Below are positions 1 through 8,717 of a stretch of DNA of 13,731 nucleotides, piece after piece. The DNA comes from Nitrospira sp. (lineage in GTDB: Bacteria; Nitrospirota; Nitrospiria; Nitrospirales; Nitrospiraceae), in NCBI GenBank assembly GCA_020697375.1, contig JAJFBJ010000088.1, positions 1 to 13,731 on the forward strand. Direction: 5' to 3'. The position numbers and the translations under genes were made by a program. The notes beneath the pieces are model-generated. The model ran no database searches. It was given only the letters and a program-made list of their open reading frames with translations, and was not told where the DNA came from. How positions within the stretch are numbered: position 1 is the stretch's first letter; the number at the start of each line of letters is the position of its first letter.

Positions 1-483
1 TATGATCGGCGCGATAATGCCGTCCGACGTACTCTCTGCAATGGTTTCGACCGTCGCACGCACGATCTCAGGCTCTTCCAACGTTGTGCTGTCTCTTCCG
101 ACGATCCTTGCCACCGCCCTCCGTGCACCGGAAAGATTTCCCTGTGCCAATTCATGGCCGACCACTCGGACATGGTCCAACAGGTCTCGACCAGCGAGGG
201 TCGTGTAGGCCAATCCAATTTCGACCACATGACCCAGTACCGGCGAAAATGATTCTGCTTCCGAAATCACCACGATCCCGGTCGCATAGACAGCCGTCGG
301 CAATCCTATCGCGAGAATACCCCCTGCAATTCGCAGCGATTCATCGGTTCGGCACAGGGTTCGAATCCAATGGTCATACCAGGCAATGACCGCCCCCATC
401 CCCCGAACCGGATGCGGAAGCCAGCGAGGATCACCCACGACCGCATCAAGCGCGGTAGCCAGCAACAGGTCGATGCCGGTCAT
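1..483 (-). CDS. cbiB: Adenosylcobinamide-phosphate synthase CbiB/CobD, N-terminal part (runs off left edge)
   Basis: This gene reads on the minus strand from an ATG at 483 and stays open to base 1, giving 161 codons without a stop, about half of the family's usual length of roughly 310-320 residues. The protein starts MTGIDLLLATALDAVVGDPR and continues WLPHPVRGMGAVIAW, the typical CbiB opening (D.ll.GDP...PHPV...G). Near the window edge it has ETIAESTSDGIIAPI, matching the conserved E-T...E-N/S-T-x-D-G-x-x-A-P motif. CbiB is an inner-membrane enzyme that attaches (R)-1-aminopropanol-2-phosphate (or aminopropanol) to adenosylcobyric acid. Its ATG overlaps the cobS TGA in an ATGA junction, so translation is probably coupled to cobS. 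The identity is firm; the C-terminal half cannot be judged. Confidence 0.9.
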   Translation of the reverse strand, partial: MTGIDLLLATALDAVVGDPRWLPHPVRGMGAVIAWYDHWIRTLCRTDESLRIAGGILAIGLPTAVYATGIVVISEAESFSPVLGHVVEIGLAYTTLAGRDLLDHVRVVGHELAQGNLSGARRAVARIVGRDSTTLEEPEIVRATVETIAESTSDGIIAPII

Positions 484-1244
484 CGTCCCATCACCAGCGA
501 CGGTACCAGCAGCAGAAAAAGGATCTCAACCAATTCATTCGTGGCGCCGAGGGTGTCTCCGGTCACGCCGCCGAACCATTCACGGCACCCGCTTCGCACC
601 AGGGCCACCAGAATCAACCCTGCCCCCATGATGACAAGCGCCGCGAGGATGCCCAATCCTGCCGTCAACGCCGCAGCCAATACGAGACTCGACAGCAGCA
701 CATGATGCAAAGACAGATGGGCAAGAAACGCCGCGGCAAGCCCGCCCTCGCTCCTCGCATAGGGAGAGGACCAGGCTGCCGTTGCCATAGCCCAGCGACC
801 GAGCGCCGGCATACAGATAAGAACCGGTAGACGCAGCATCTGCGGAAGGGCCATCAATCCCGCATACCGCAAGAGCAGTGAGAGAAATAACCCGGTGGCC
901 CCGATGGCGCCGACCCGCGGATCACGCATCACACGCAGCCGGTCCGCTGCCGTGCGACCGCCGGCCAAGCCATCCAATGTGTCCGCCAATCCATCTTGAT
1001 GCAGGCCGCGCGTCAGAAGTACCAGCAACAGGATCAGCAGCACATTGACGACCTCGGCAGTGAGAAACCAGCGCAAGCCGCTGTCGGCCAATGCCAGCAG
1101 CCCGCCGATCATCAAGCCGATCGTGGAATACCAGGCCATCGACGCGCCGAGTTCGGTGGCCGTCGGTTCATGGTGGTTCCGGCTGATAGGAATCGCCGTC
1201 AGAAAATGCCAGGCAAACACAAAGGGTCTGGTCATGGAGGCCAT
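480..1244 (-). CDS. cobS: Adenosylcobinamide-GDP ribazoletransferase (cobalamin synthase) CobS
   Basis: This is a polytopic membrane protein that joins alpha-ribazole (phosphate) to adenosylcobinamide-GDP, the last joining step of the nucleotide loop. Visible family motifs are FLTAIPIS near the N-terminus, RGLHQDGLADTLDGLAGG at about residues 79-96 (the Asp-rich active-site segment of this family), GAIGATG, a GRWAM segment, and GGVTGDTLGATNELVEI near the C-terminus. Hydrophobic stretches between them fit several membrane helices. Length from the chosen ATG is 254 residues, usual for CobS. I chose the ATG at 1244, just after the cobT TGA (1246-1248). An upstream in-frame ATG at 1274 inside cobT and a downstream one at 1235 are also possible; none has a strong Shine-Dalgarno. 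The stop overlaps the cbiB start (ATGA). Confidence 0.92.
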   Translation of the reverse strand: MASMTRPFVFAWHFLTAIPISRNHHEPTATELGASMAWYSTIGLMIGGLLALADSGLRWFLTAEVVNVLLILLLVLLTRGLHQDGLADTLDGLAGGRTAADRLRVMRDPRVGAIGATGLFLSLLLRYAGLMALPQMLRLPVLICMPALGRWAMATAAWSSPYARSEGGLAAAFLAHLSLHHVLLSSLVLAAALTAGLGILAALVIMGAGLILVALVRSGCREWFGGVTGDTLGATNELVEILFLLLVPSLVMGR

Positions 1245-1245
1245 G

Positions 1246-2298
1246 TCAGTCACGTTTCGACACACCCGCCTCATCGAAAGTCGCCATCTCGGTGAGGATC
1301 TTGACCGACGCCTGTACGAGACTCATCCCCAGGCAAGCCCCCGTCCCTTCACCGAGCCTGAGATCGAGATCAAAGAGCGGCTTCAGGCCGAGATGGTCCA
1401 GGATCGCTTGATGGCCCCGTTCCACCGATCGATGTGACGCAATCAGATAATCGCGACAGCAGGGCTGCAATCCGACCGCGATCAAGGCCGCAGCCCCTGC
1501 AATAAAACCATCCAGCACCATCGGCACCCTGGCTGCCGCGGCGCCGAGTATGAGACCGGCCAGGCCGGCGATTTCCAATCCACCGACTTTCGCCAGCACA
1601 TCGAGCGCATCGGTTTGATGAGGGCGATGCCGGTCGAGCGCCTGTTGAATGATCGCTACTTTATGGGCGTGAGCGGCCTCGTCGATTCCGGTTCCGCGGC
1701 CGGTCACGTCGGCTACAGAGCGGGCCGTCATCACCGCCGTGATCGCCGCGCTCGGCGTTGTGTTCCCGATGCCCATATCGCCGGTTCCAATCAGGCCGAT
1801 GCCTTCGCGAGCCGCTTCTGTGGCCAGATCGACGCCGACCTGCAGGGCCTCCATGGCCTGCTCGCGGCTCATGGCTGGTTCCAGCACCATATTCTTCGTC
1901 CCCGCCATGACCTTCTTTTGAATGAGCCCCGGCAGCGGACCGAATTCGTAGGCCACGCCGATATCCACGACCCGAACTTCCACGCCGACATGGCGAGCCA
2001 GCACATTCACGCCGGCGCCACCACGGAGAAAGTTCAGCACCATTTGCGGCGTCACCTCGCGTGGATAGGCGCTCACCCCTTCGGTCGCCACCCCGTGATC
2101 CGCGGCAAAGGTAAACAGGGCTCCGCGCGGCACATTGGGTTTCACCTCGCCCGTGATGGTGGCATAACGCATAGCCAATTCTTCCAGCCGGCCTAAACTG
2201 CCCGGGGGCTTCGTCAGCCGGTCCAGCCGCGCTTGCACTTGCGAGACGACCTCGTGATCGGGCGGCTGGATCCGGGCGAAAACCTCGTCAAGCGCCAT
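1246..2298 (-). CDS. cobT: Nicotinate-nucleotide--dimethylbenzimidazole phosphoribosyltransferase CobT
   Basis: CobT activates the lower ligand by transferring phosphoribose from nicotinate mononucleotide to 5,6-dimethylbenzimidazole, giving alpha-ribazole phosphate in the cytoplasm. The 350-residue protein has full family length and all main blocks: LTKPPGSLGRLEELA near residue 28, FAADHGV followed by VSAYPREVTPQMV, GDMGIGNTTPSAAI, GRGTGID, and the C-terminal LGEGTGACLG. By my count the glutamate of that last motif is residue 317, the same number as the catalytic Glu described for Salmonella CobT. The ATG at 2298 follows a GGAG at good spacing. The gene lies 17 bases after cobU in the same operon and is followed directly by cobS. 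It looks intact, in contrast to the bluB gene that would supply its substrate. Confidence 0.96.
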   Translation of the reverse strand: MALDEVFARIQPPDHEVVSQVQARLDRLTKPPGSLGRLEELAMRYATITGEVKPNVPRGALFTFAADHGVATEGVSAYPREVTPQMVLNFLRGGAGVNVLARHVGVEVRVVDIGVAYEFGPLPGLIQKKVMAGTKNMVLEPAMSREQAMEALQVGVDLATEAAREGIGLIGTGDMGIGNTTPSAAITAVMTARSVADVTGRGTGIDEAAHAHKVAIIQQALDRHRPHQTDALDVLAKVGGLEIAGLAGLILGAAAARVPMVLDGFIAGAAALIAVGLQPCCRDYLIASHRSVERGHQAILDHLGLKPLFDLDLRLGEGTGACLGMSLVQASVKILTEMATFDEAGVSKRD

Positions 2299-2315
2299 TG
2301 CCTATCTCCATATTA

Positions 2316-2852
2316 TTATTTGAGTCGAAGCGGCTGGCCGCTGATGACGACATAGACTTCATCAGCCGCTTCGGCCACCTGTTGATTGACCCGGCCTGCA
2401 ACATCACGAAAAGCGCGGGCCTGTCGACTGGCCGGAACCAGACCGAATCCTAACTCGTTACTGACCAGCACCACCCTGGCCGGAACGGCGCGAATGGCAT
2501 TCAGCACTTCATCGACCGGTCCGGACATGTCAGTGCCTGCGGGGCTGCGCCCGCACATATTGCTCAACCAGAGTGTCAGGCAATCCACCACGATCGTGCG
2601 ATAAGCCTTGCCCTCCGATCGGAACCAGGCTGCCAGCTCGCGCGGCACCTCCACGGTCATCCAATCAGTCGAACGTGTCGCGCGATGCCGCGCGATCCGC
2701 TTCGCCATTTCGCTATCCAGGGCCTGGCCCGTTGCCACAAAGGCCTTCGGGCCGGTCCGTCCTGCTCGATCCAGCGCCGCCTGACTTTTTCCCGATGCGG
2801 CTCCGCCCAAGACAAGAATGAGACGCGACCGGCTGCTGACATGTTTGCTCAT
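2316..2852 (-). CDS. cobU: Adenosylcobinamide kinase / adenosylcobinamide-phosphate guanylyltransferase CobU
   Basis: CobU phosphorylates adenosylcobinamide and then transfers GMP to it, giving the adenosylcobinamide-GDP used by CobS. The 178-residue protein has a P-loop GGAASGKS at residues 16-23. It also has ARHRATRSTDW, whose His (about residue 55) lies where the guanylylated His of CobU is found, VDCLTLWLSNM at about 88-98, and VSNELGFGLVPASRQARAF followed by a C-terminal GQPLRLK. These are the standard CobU blocks, and length is normal. The ATG at 2852 lies five bases after the stop of the upstream adenosyltransferase gene. No strong Shine-Dalgarno is visible, so coupling to the upstream gene is likely. 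Confidence 0.95.
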   Translation of the reverse strand: MSKHVSSRSRLILVLGGAASGKSQAALDRAGRTGPKAFVATGQALDSEMAKRIARHRATRSTDWMTVEVPRELAAWFRSEGKAYRTIVVDCLTLWLSNMCGRSPAGTDMSGPVDEVLNAIRAVPARVVLVSNELGFGLVPASRQARAFRDVAGRVNQQVAEAADEVYVVISGQPLRLK

Positions 2853-2857
2853 GGCTA

Positions 2858-3454
2858 TCAGTCAACGGACGCATCGGTCTCACGTTGCCACAAAAACTCC
2901 GGTTCACCCTGCGTCTTCGCCACCCATCGGGCCAAAACAAACAAGGCATCACTCAAACGGTTCAAGTATTTGTTGAGCTCGGCCGCGATCGTTTCCTCGC
3001 GTGTCAAACGGATGCAGATCCGTTCGGCGCGGCGGCAAATCGTTCTCGCTTGATGGAGCGTCGCCGAGACCTTTCCTCCACCGGGAAGGATGAATTCCTT
3101 GAGCGGCGCCAGGTCCTCCTGGCACCGGTCGATTATGTGCTCAAGCTTCGTGACATCCTTGGCCGTGACCGTCGGCATGTTCTTAAAAGTTTGGCCCGGC
3201 GCCGTGGCGAGAAGGCTTCCGACATCGAACAGTTTATTTTGGACCCAGCGAAGGTCCTCTTCAAGTTGCGTCGAGGCGGAAGAGGCATTTTCCACTTCCG
3301 CATTCATCGCCCGCACCAACCCGACGGACGCATTCAGTTCATCGACCGTGCCGTAGGCCTCCACTCGCAGGCAGTCCTTCCAGACTTGCTGTCCCCCGGC
3401 CAGCCTGGTTTGGCCCGCGTCGCCCGTTCTGGTGTAGACCTTGGTAATCCGCAT
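2858..3454 (-). CDS. Corrinoid adenosyltransferase, PduO type (cob(I)alamin adenosyltransferase)
   Basis: PduO-type enzymes transfer the 5'-deoxyadenosyl group of ATP to cob(I)alamin or cobinamide. The 198-residue protein starts MRITKVYTRTGDAGQT, the family's ATP-binding N-terminus, followed by RVEAYGTVDELNASVGL. It also has EFILPGGG in the middle, then ARTICRRAERICIRL, and LNRLSDALFVLARW near the C-terminus. An in-frame ATG 15 codons upstream exists, but the ATG at 3454 is preceded by a strong GGGAGGT at about seven bases and by the alignment start of the family, so I chose it. It lies just after the bluB stop. A second, unrelated adenosyltransferase (CobO) is encoded in the same operon, so this one may serve salvage or cofactor delivery. 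That role split is inference. Confidence 0.94.
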   Translation of the reverse strand: MRITKVYTRTGDAGQTRLAGGQQVWKDCLRVEAYGTVDELNASVGLVRAMNAEVENASSASTQLEEDLRWVQNKLFDVGSLLATAPGQTFKNMPTVTAKDVTKLEHIIDRCQEDLAPLKEFILPGGGKVSATLHQARTICRRAERICIRLTREETIAAELNKYLNRLSDALFVLARWVAKTQGEPEFLWQRETDASVD

Positions 3455-3458
3455 CCCT

Positions 3459-4443
<985 letters not shown>

Positions 4444-4447
<4 letters not shown>

Positions 4448-5043
4448 AATTCCACTCCCGCCTGCGCCTTGATACCCTTTCGAAAGGGATGTTTCACCTG
4501 CTTCATCTCAGTCACGAGATCCGCGGCTTCCAGCAAATCGGCCTGCGCCCCTCGGCCGGTAATCACCACATGTTGCATCGATGGGCGGGCCTGCAAGCAG
4601 GGCAGGACTTGGTTCATATCCACGTACCCCTGCTGAAGGGCAATGTTGAACTCATCCAGGATCACCATCGCATAGGAGGAGTCGCCCAAGAACTTGCAGA
4701 CATGCGCCCAGGCCTGCTGTGCGAATTCGCGGTCACGCTCACGGTCCTGCGTCTCCCATGTATAGCCTTCGCCCATGCGGAGAAATGTCACGCGGTCGCC
4801 GAATGACTTCAGCACCCGCTCCTCGGCGGTATCGATGGCGCCCTTGATGAACTGCACGACCGCCACCTTCATGCCATGGCCGAGACAGCGCAGTGCCATC
4901 CCGAGGGCCGCGGTTGATTTTCCTTTGCCCGCACCGGTGTAGACTATCAAGAGACCCTTCTCTTCTTGCGCCGCTTCGATCCGGCGATCCACCGAGGCTT
5001 TCAATCGCTGCATCTTGGCGCGATGTTCGCTTTGTTCCGCCAT
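4444..5043 (-). CDS. cobO: Cob(I)yrinic acid a,c-diamide adenosyltransferase CobO/CobA (BtuR type)
   Basis: This P-loop enzyme adenosylates the cobalt of corrinoids using ATP. The 199-residue protein has normal family length. Visible motifs are VYTGAGKGKSTAALGMALR (P-loop at about residues 36-44, with the extra Lys typical of CobA/CobO), VVQFIKGAIDTAEE, MGEGYTWETQD, a Walker-B-like VILDEFN, and VVITGRGAQADLLEAADLVTEM near the C-terminus followed by a KHPFRKGIKAQAGVE tail typical of the family. The ATG at 5043 lies directly after the cbiA stop, with a GGAAGGGA Shine-Dalgarno. Its TGA overlaps the TTG start of the downstream CWC gene. In this operon it would act right after CbiA. Confidence 0.96.
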
Positions 5044-5044
5044 G

Positions 5045-6442
5045 TCATCCCTTCCTTACAGGCCGGCGATGCCGGCTCTCTCGACGGGCGACGGCGAGCA
5101 AATCGGTCACGACGTCCGGCCGGCTGCCGAAGTGCAGATGGCTGTAAAATGCGATGGTATTCGCGGTCGTCAGTCCATCGTGACCGGCAGGCCGCCCTTC
5201 CGCGTCGGACAGCATACAGGCATAGTCCAAATCGCCCTTCGGTTCCAGCACGGAATAATGAAACTCATGCCCGCGCAAAGACGTGCCGGGCTTGCCAAGC
5301 AAACAGGTCCGGCTCACCTCCACCGTCCGATAGCCCAAGGTGAGTCCCGATGTACGCATGACCGTCTCCGCTGGAAAGATCCCGACCATCTCCTGTCGCC
5401 GCCCGTCACAGTCGCGGATCGCCTGCGTCAGGTACATGAGCCCTCCGCATTCGGCATGGATGGCTCCGCCGCATTCGGCAAATGTCCGTACGGCCCTCCG
5501 CATGGTGACGTTGGCGGCCAGAGTCGCACCGTAGAGCTCAGGATAGCCACCCCCGAAATAGAGCAGATCCGCATCAGGCAACCCGGCATCGCGCAATGGT
5601 GAAAACTTCACAATTTCAGCCCCGGCGGCTTCAAGCAGCTCCAGGTTGTCCTGATAGTAAAAACAAAAGGCCGCATCGTAGGCCACCGCGATACGGACCG
5701 GCTGCGGATGCTCGGCAGGCATCGTTATCGGCAGATCATCATCAAGAAATTCGCCCGCAGATCGGGCCAAGGTTTCCACCCGATCAAGATCAATCGTCTC
5801 TGCGGCGGATCGGGCCAGCCGCTCATAGAGGTCAGACTGACCTTGTTCGATGGCGGTCCTAAGACCGAGATGCCGGTCGGGGATCGTCACCGAAGAATCA
5901 GATCGGAGATACCCCATGACTGCCAGGTCTGTTTCCGCCTCCACCGCTTCGCGCAACAAACGGTAATGGCCTTCACTCTGAACTCGATTGAAGAGCACCC
6001 CGCGAACCTGTAAGGGAGGGTCGAACTTCGCATAACCAGATGCCATGGCCGCAGCCGAGCGTGCCATCGCACTGCCGTCGATGACGAGGAGAACGGGCGC
6101 ATTCAGCTGCTTGGCGAGTTCGGCCGTGCTGCCCCGTTCATGGATCGACGAACTGCCGTCGAAGAGTCCCATCATGCCTTCGATGATGGACAGGTCCGCG
6201 TCGGTTGAAGCGCGCGAAAAGATCGCTCGATTGAGAGGTTCTCCCAGCATCCAGCCATCCAGGTTACGCGAGGGCCTTCCTGTCACCGCCTGGTGGTGGC
6301 CGGGATCGATGAAATCGGGGCCGATCTTGAAAGGTTGAACCACAAGGCCCCTGGCATTCAAGGCTGCCATGAGCGCCAAGGTGACGGTGGTTTTGCCCGC
6401 TCCGCTGTGGGTGCCGGCAATGACCAGGCGAGGATGTCGCAT
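5045..6442 (-). CDS. cbiA: Cobyrinic acid a,c-diamide synthase CbiA/CobB
   Basis: This enzyme amidates the a and c carboxylates of (hydrogeno)cobyrinic acid using glutamine and ATP. The 465-residue protein has the expected two domains. The N-terminal synthetase domain carries a P-loop AGTHSGAGKTT (residues 9-19), FKIGPDFIDPGHH at 38-50 and IIEGMMGLFDG. The C-terminal class I-like glutamine amidotransferase domain contains YFGGGYPE, the Cys-containing AIHAECGGLMYL (Cys about residue 332), GHEFHYS and a late SHLHFGS with the probable catalytic His. The ATG at 6442 lies 13 bases after the btuB stop, with GAGGG upstream. This length fits CbiA/CobB rather than cobyric acid synthase (CobQ). From sequence alone I cannot say whether the substrate is cobyrinate or hydrogenobyrinate. 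Confidence 0.94.
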   Translation of the reverse strand: MRHPRLVIAGTHSGAGKTTVTLALMAALNARGLVVQPFKIGPDFIDPGHHQAVTGRPSRNLDGWMLGEPLNRAIFSRASTDADLSIIEGMMGLFDGSSSIHERGSTAELAKQLNAPVLLVIDGSAMARSAAAMASGYAKFDPPLQVRGVLFNRVQSEGHYRLLREAVEAETDLAVMGYLRSDSSVTIPDRHLGLRTAIEQGQSDLYERLARSAAETIDLDRVETLARSAGEFLDDDLPITMPAEHPQPVRIAVAYDAAFCFYYQDNLELLEAAGAEIVKFSPLRDAGLPDADLLYFGGGYPELYGATLAANVTMRRAVRTFAECGGAIHAECGGLMYLTQAIRDCDGRRQEMVGIFPAETVMRTSGLTLGYRTVEVSRTCLLGKPGTSLRGHEFHYSVLEPKGDLDYACMLSDAEGRPAGHDGLTTANTIAFYSHLHFGSRPDVVTDLLAVARRESRHRRPVRKG

Positions 6443-6455
6443 CAGTCGTTATCCC

Positions 6456-8438
6456 TCACGCTTTCCCGCCCAACGTGAATCGCAGGCCGCCGAAGATGGA
6501 CCTGATCGGAGTACCGGCGCTGGCCACTTCTTCATATTTCTCATTGAACAGGTTCTCGGCCCGCAAATAGGCCTGCACCTGCTTCGTCACATCATAGGTG
6601 ACGGCGAGTGACCAGACATCGAAGGCGGGCAGGCTTTGCTGGTTATCGGTCGTGTTGAAGCGCGTCCCGACGTAACGGCCGGTCAAGGTGATCCACAAGG
6701 GATCGATGGGCTGGTAGCTGATGATGGCGCTCCATTGGTCGGTCGGCCAGCGAGGAAGACGGCTTTGGTTGTCCAGATCGCGCGTGAGCGTATTGGTATA
6801 TTGGGCCTGCAGAATGATGCTCTTCAAAAACGGCCTGTCGCTTGAATAGGTATAAGCGAGTCCGGCCTCCCATCCCTTCGTGGACGCATTCCCCAGTTGC
6901 TGCGGGCAGAAACCGAAGGTGCTGAACGATGCGCAAAAGGCCGGATCGAAGATGGTGACAATGAGATCCCGATAGCGGTTCCAAAAGAACCCTCCGGTGA
7001 ACTTGAACTGTTTGGAGAAGAAATACTGATCGATTCCCGCATCCATGCTTTGGTTCTTTTCCGGCCCCAGATTGGGATTGCCGAAATTGGGAAAGAACAA
7101 TTCGTTCATGCCGGGCGCCCGGAATCCGGTGGAATAGCCGGCACGAAGTTTCGTGTCGGTTTCCTTGTGGTAATATCCGGCGGTCAGTCGATAGGTCGTG
7201 GCATCACCGAATACGTTGTACCTGTCATGTCGTATGCCCGCGGTCGCAAAAACTCGATCCCAGAGATTGAATTGCGCTTGCGCGAACCCGGCGTTGGAAC
7301 TCAGGATACTATTGACGAGCCCGCTGTCGTTCTCCCCCTGCTGTTCGCGAAATTGATAACCGGCGCTGAGCAAAAGGAGTTTGGTGACTTGAAAATTATG
7401 CTGCCACTCCAAACGATTGGAGAGGACGCGCGTTTCATTCGGAGAGCCGAACGGTGTACTGAATACACCGGTGACGAGATTGCGCTGCAGCGTTCCCGGC
7501 AGGAACAGCGATGCCTCCTGAGAGCGCGCGAGCGTCAACTTCTGAGACCACCAGCCGGTGATCGGCTGTTCATAACTGCCGCTGAACACGTATTCCTGAC
7601 TCCGAAGCTTCGACCCGTACACATCGTTCGGAGCGACCGCCGACAGATTGTCGAGCTGCTTATCGGAATTCATCCAGCGCATGTTGAAGTCCAATCGCCC
7701 GTCATGCGGCAGATCCACGCCGATTCGACCGGATCCCTGCCAATTGCGATAGGAGTCGCGTTCAGTGGCGCCCCGCCGGTAATTCACCGCCGAAAAACTC
7801 GAGGTGTCCCAGCGGGAGAGCGAGAGACTGTAATCGATCGCACCATGCTTGCCTGATACGGTCCCGCCTTCGCGAAGGGACGCGAAAGACCCATACTCCA
7901 TAAATCCGCCGGCGGCAAACGGTCCCTGCCCTCGCTTCGTCACGATATTGATGACGCCTCCCATGGCGTCGGATCCCCACAACATACTTTGCGCGCCGCG
8001 AAGTATCTCGATCCGCTCGATATTGTCGGTGGTCAAATTGGCGAAGTTATAACTGCCCAAGGTCGCGCTGTTGACGATGGCGCCGTCGATGAGCACCAGC
8101 GTCTGGCTCGAACTGCCGCCGCGAATTCTGGCATTGGCCTCCGTGCCTGGTCCGCCGTTGGAAAGGATCGCGACTCCCTGCGCCAACCGAAGGGCATCGA
8201 CCACGGTTCTGATGTTTTGTTTCTTCATATCCTGTTCGGTGATGACTTCTACGGCGCTGGTCACCTGGCTCACCGGCAACGGGGTCTTGGTAGCAGTGAC
8301 GACGACTTCCTCGGTTTGCACGACGGCATCGGGATCGTCCGGTTCTTCGGCCGACGCCATCCCCATCCCAACCGGTGGCGCCACGGCCGCCAGCACGAGC
8401 ACACAACAGACGGACCACTCCGTGATAATACGCAGCAT
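6456..8438 (-). CDS. btuB: TonB-dependent outer-membrane cobalamin receptor BtuB
   Basis: This 660-residue outer-membrane protein should bind cobalamin or corrinoids outside the cell and pass them to the periplasm using TonB energy. A signal peptide covers about residues 1-30 (probable cleavage after ASA). A TonB box EEVVVTATK lies at 43-51. The plug domain follows (VITEQDM, VVDALRLAQGV, IRGGSSSQTLVLIDG, IERIEILRGAQSMLWGSDA, GGVINIVTK), then a long barrel ending with YLRAENLFNEKYEEVASAG and GLRFTLGGKA. The chain does not end in the usual aromatic residue; four residues follow the last strand. AAGGGAG lies seven bases upstream of the ATG at 8438, inside a hairpin below a cobalamin riboswitch. 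That riboswitch and the downstream cbiA support cobalamin rather than siderophore as ligand. Confidence 0.92.
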   Translation of the reverse strand: MLRIITEWSVCCVLVLAAVAPPVGMGMASAEEPDDPDAVVQTEEVVVTATKTPLPVSQVTSAVEVITEQDMKKQNIRTVVDALRLAQGVAILSNGGPGTEANARIRGGSSSQTLVLIDGAIVNSATLGSYNFANLTTDNIERIEILRGAQSMLWGSDAMGGVINIVTKRGQGPFAAGGFMEYGSFASLREGGTVSGKHGAIDYSLSLSRWDTSSFSAVNYRRGATERDSYRNWQGSGRIGVDLPHDGRLDFNMRWMNSDKQLDNLSAVAPNDVYGSKLRSQEYVFSGSYEQPITGWWSQKLTLARSQEASLFLPGTLQRNLVTGVFSTPFGSPNETRVLSNRLEWQHNFQVTKLLLLSAGYQFREQQGENDSGLVNSILSSNAGFAQAQFNLWDRVFATAGIRHDRYNVFGDATTYRLTAGYYHKETDTKLRAGYSTGFRAPGMNELFFPNFGNPNLGPEKNQSMDAGIDQYFFSKQFKFTGGFFWNRYRDLIVTIFDPAFCASFSTFGFCPQQLGNASTKGWEAGLAYTYSSDRPFLKSIILQAQYTNTLTRDLDNQSRLPRWPTDQWSAIISYQPIDPLWITLTGRYVGTRFNTTDNQQSLPAFDVWSLAVTYDVTKQVQAYLRAENLFNEKYEEVASAGTPIRSIFGGLRFTLGGKA

Positions 8439-8445
8439 GCTGAAA

Positions 8446-8464
8446 CTCCCTTTCGCTCGAAGGG
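8446..8464 (-). promoter_or_regulatory. Hairpin covering the btuB Shine-Dalgarno (probable riboswitch output element)
   Basis: Between the second cobalamin riboswitch and the btuB ATG, the minus-strand RNA reads CCCUUCGAGCGAAAGGGAG. CCCUU can pair with AAGGG, and the paired AAGGG is also the Shine-Dalgarno of btuB. CUGA and UCAG flanks can extend the stem across an internal loop. There is no U-run after it, so it looks like a translation-blocking element rather than a terminator. The pairing is seen directly; the link to ligand binding is inferred from position. Confidence 0.6.
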
Positions 8465-8477
8465 CTCAGTCGCACAT

Positions 8478-8625
8478 CCGTCAATTGGGTCTCCTGACTC
8501 GCGGCTCATCGCTTCCCCGCGCCTTCCCATGTGCCTCGGCACACAGTGGCGTGATGGCAGGGTCACTCCCCGCTTACAGTGGCGGCACCGTGATGGTTTT
8601 GCACCATCTTCCCCGACGCTGACGG
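8478..8625 (-). ncRNA. Cobalamin riboswitch upstream of btuB
   Basis: The minus-strand RNA has the conserved core of the B12 riboswitch in the right order: GGGGAAG, GGUGCAAAACC, GCCGCCACUGUAAGCGGGGA, then the B12-box copy GCCACUGUG (plus-strand acagtggc at 8543-8550), GGGAAGGCG, GAUGAGCCGCGAGUC and AGGAGACC. A closing P1 stem is formed by CCGUCA (8620-8625) and UGACGG (8478-8483), six perfect pairs. It lies about 40 bases before btuB and should reduce expression of btuB, and probably of the coupled cobalamin genes, when adenosylcobalamin or another cobalamin is plentiful. I saw no clear promoter just upstream (8626-8717), so it may partly be carried on a transcript coming from btuFCD. Confidence 0.93.
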
Positions 8626-8717
8626 CGTCTTTCTGATACTTCGTTCTCCAAATGGCTCGCGCCCCTTTCATTCACGCGGGAGGGCGGGGCACGAACCCAT
8701 CCCGCAACCATCTAATT
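8626..8717. other. Short intergenic stretch between btuD and the btuB riboswitch, with one long hairpin
   Basis: An inverted repeat at 8658-8665 and 8686-8693 can form eight pairs (one G-U) with a 20-base loop. Neither strand has a U-run after it, so it does not look like a standard terminator. A TAGAAT overlapping the btuD stop resembles a -10 element, but I found no -35 at proper spacing. I cannot assign a promoter here with confidence. Confidence 0.35.

Noticed and set aside
6897..7856. A 319-codon plus-strand open frame inside btuB
   Set aside because: It is antisense to the BtuB barrel, with no domain-like pattern and no ribosome binding site; judged a shadow.
8658..8693. An eight-pair hairpin between btuD and the btuB riboswitch as the btuFCD terminator
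   Set aside because: No U-run follows on the minus strand and the loop is 20 bases. Listed only as a structure in the intergenic entry.
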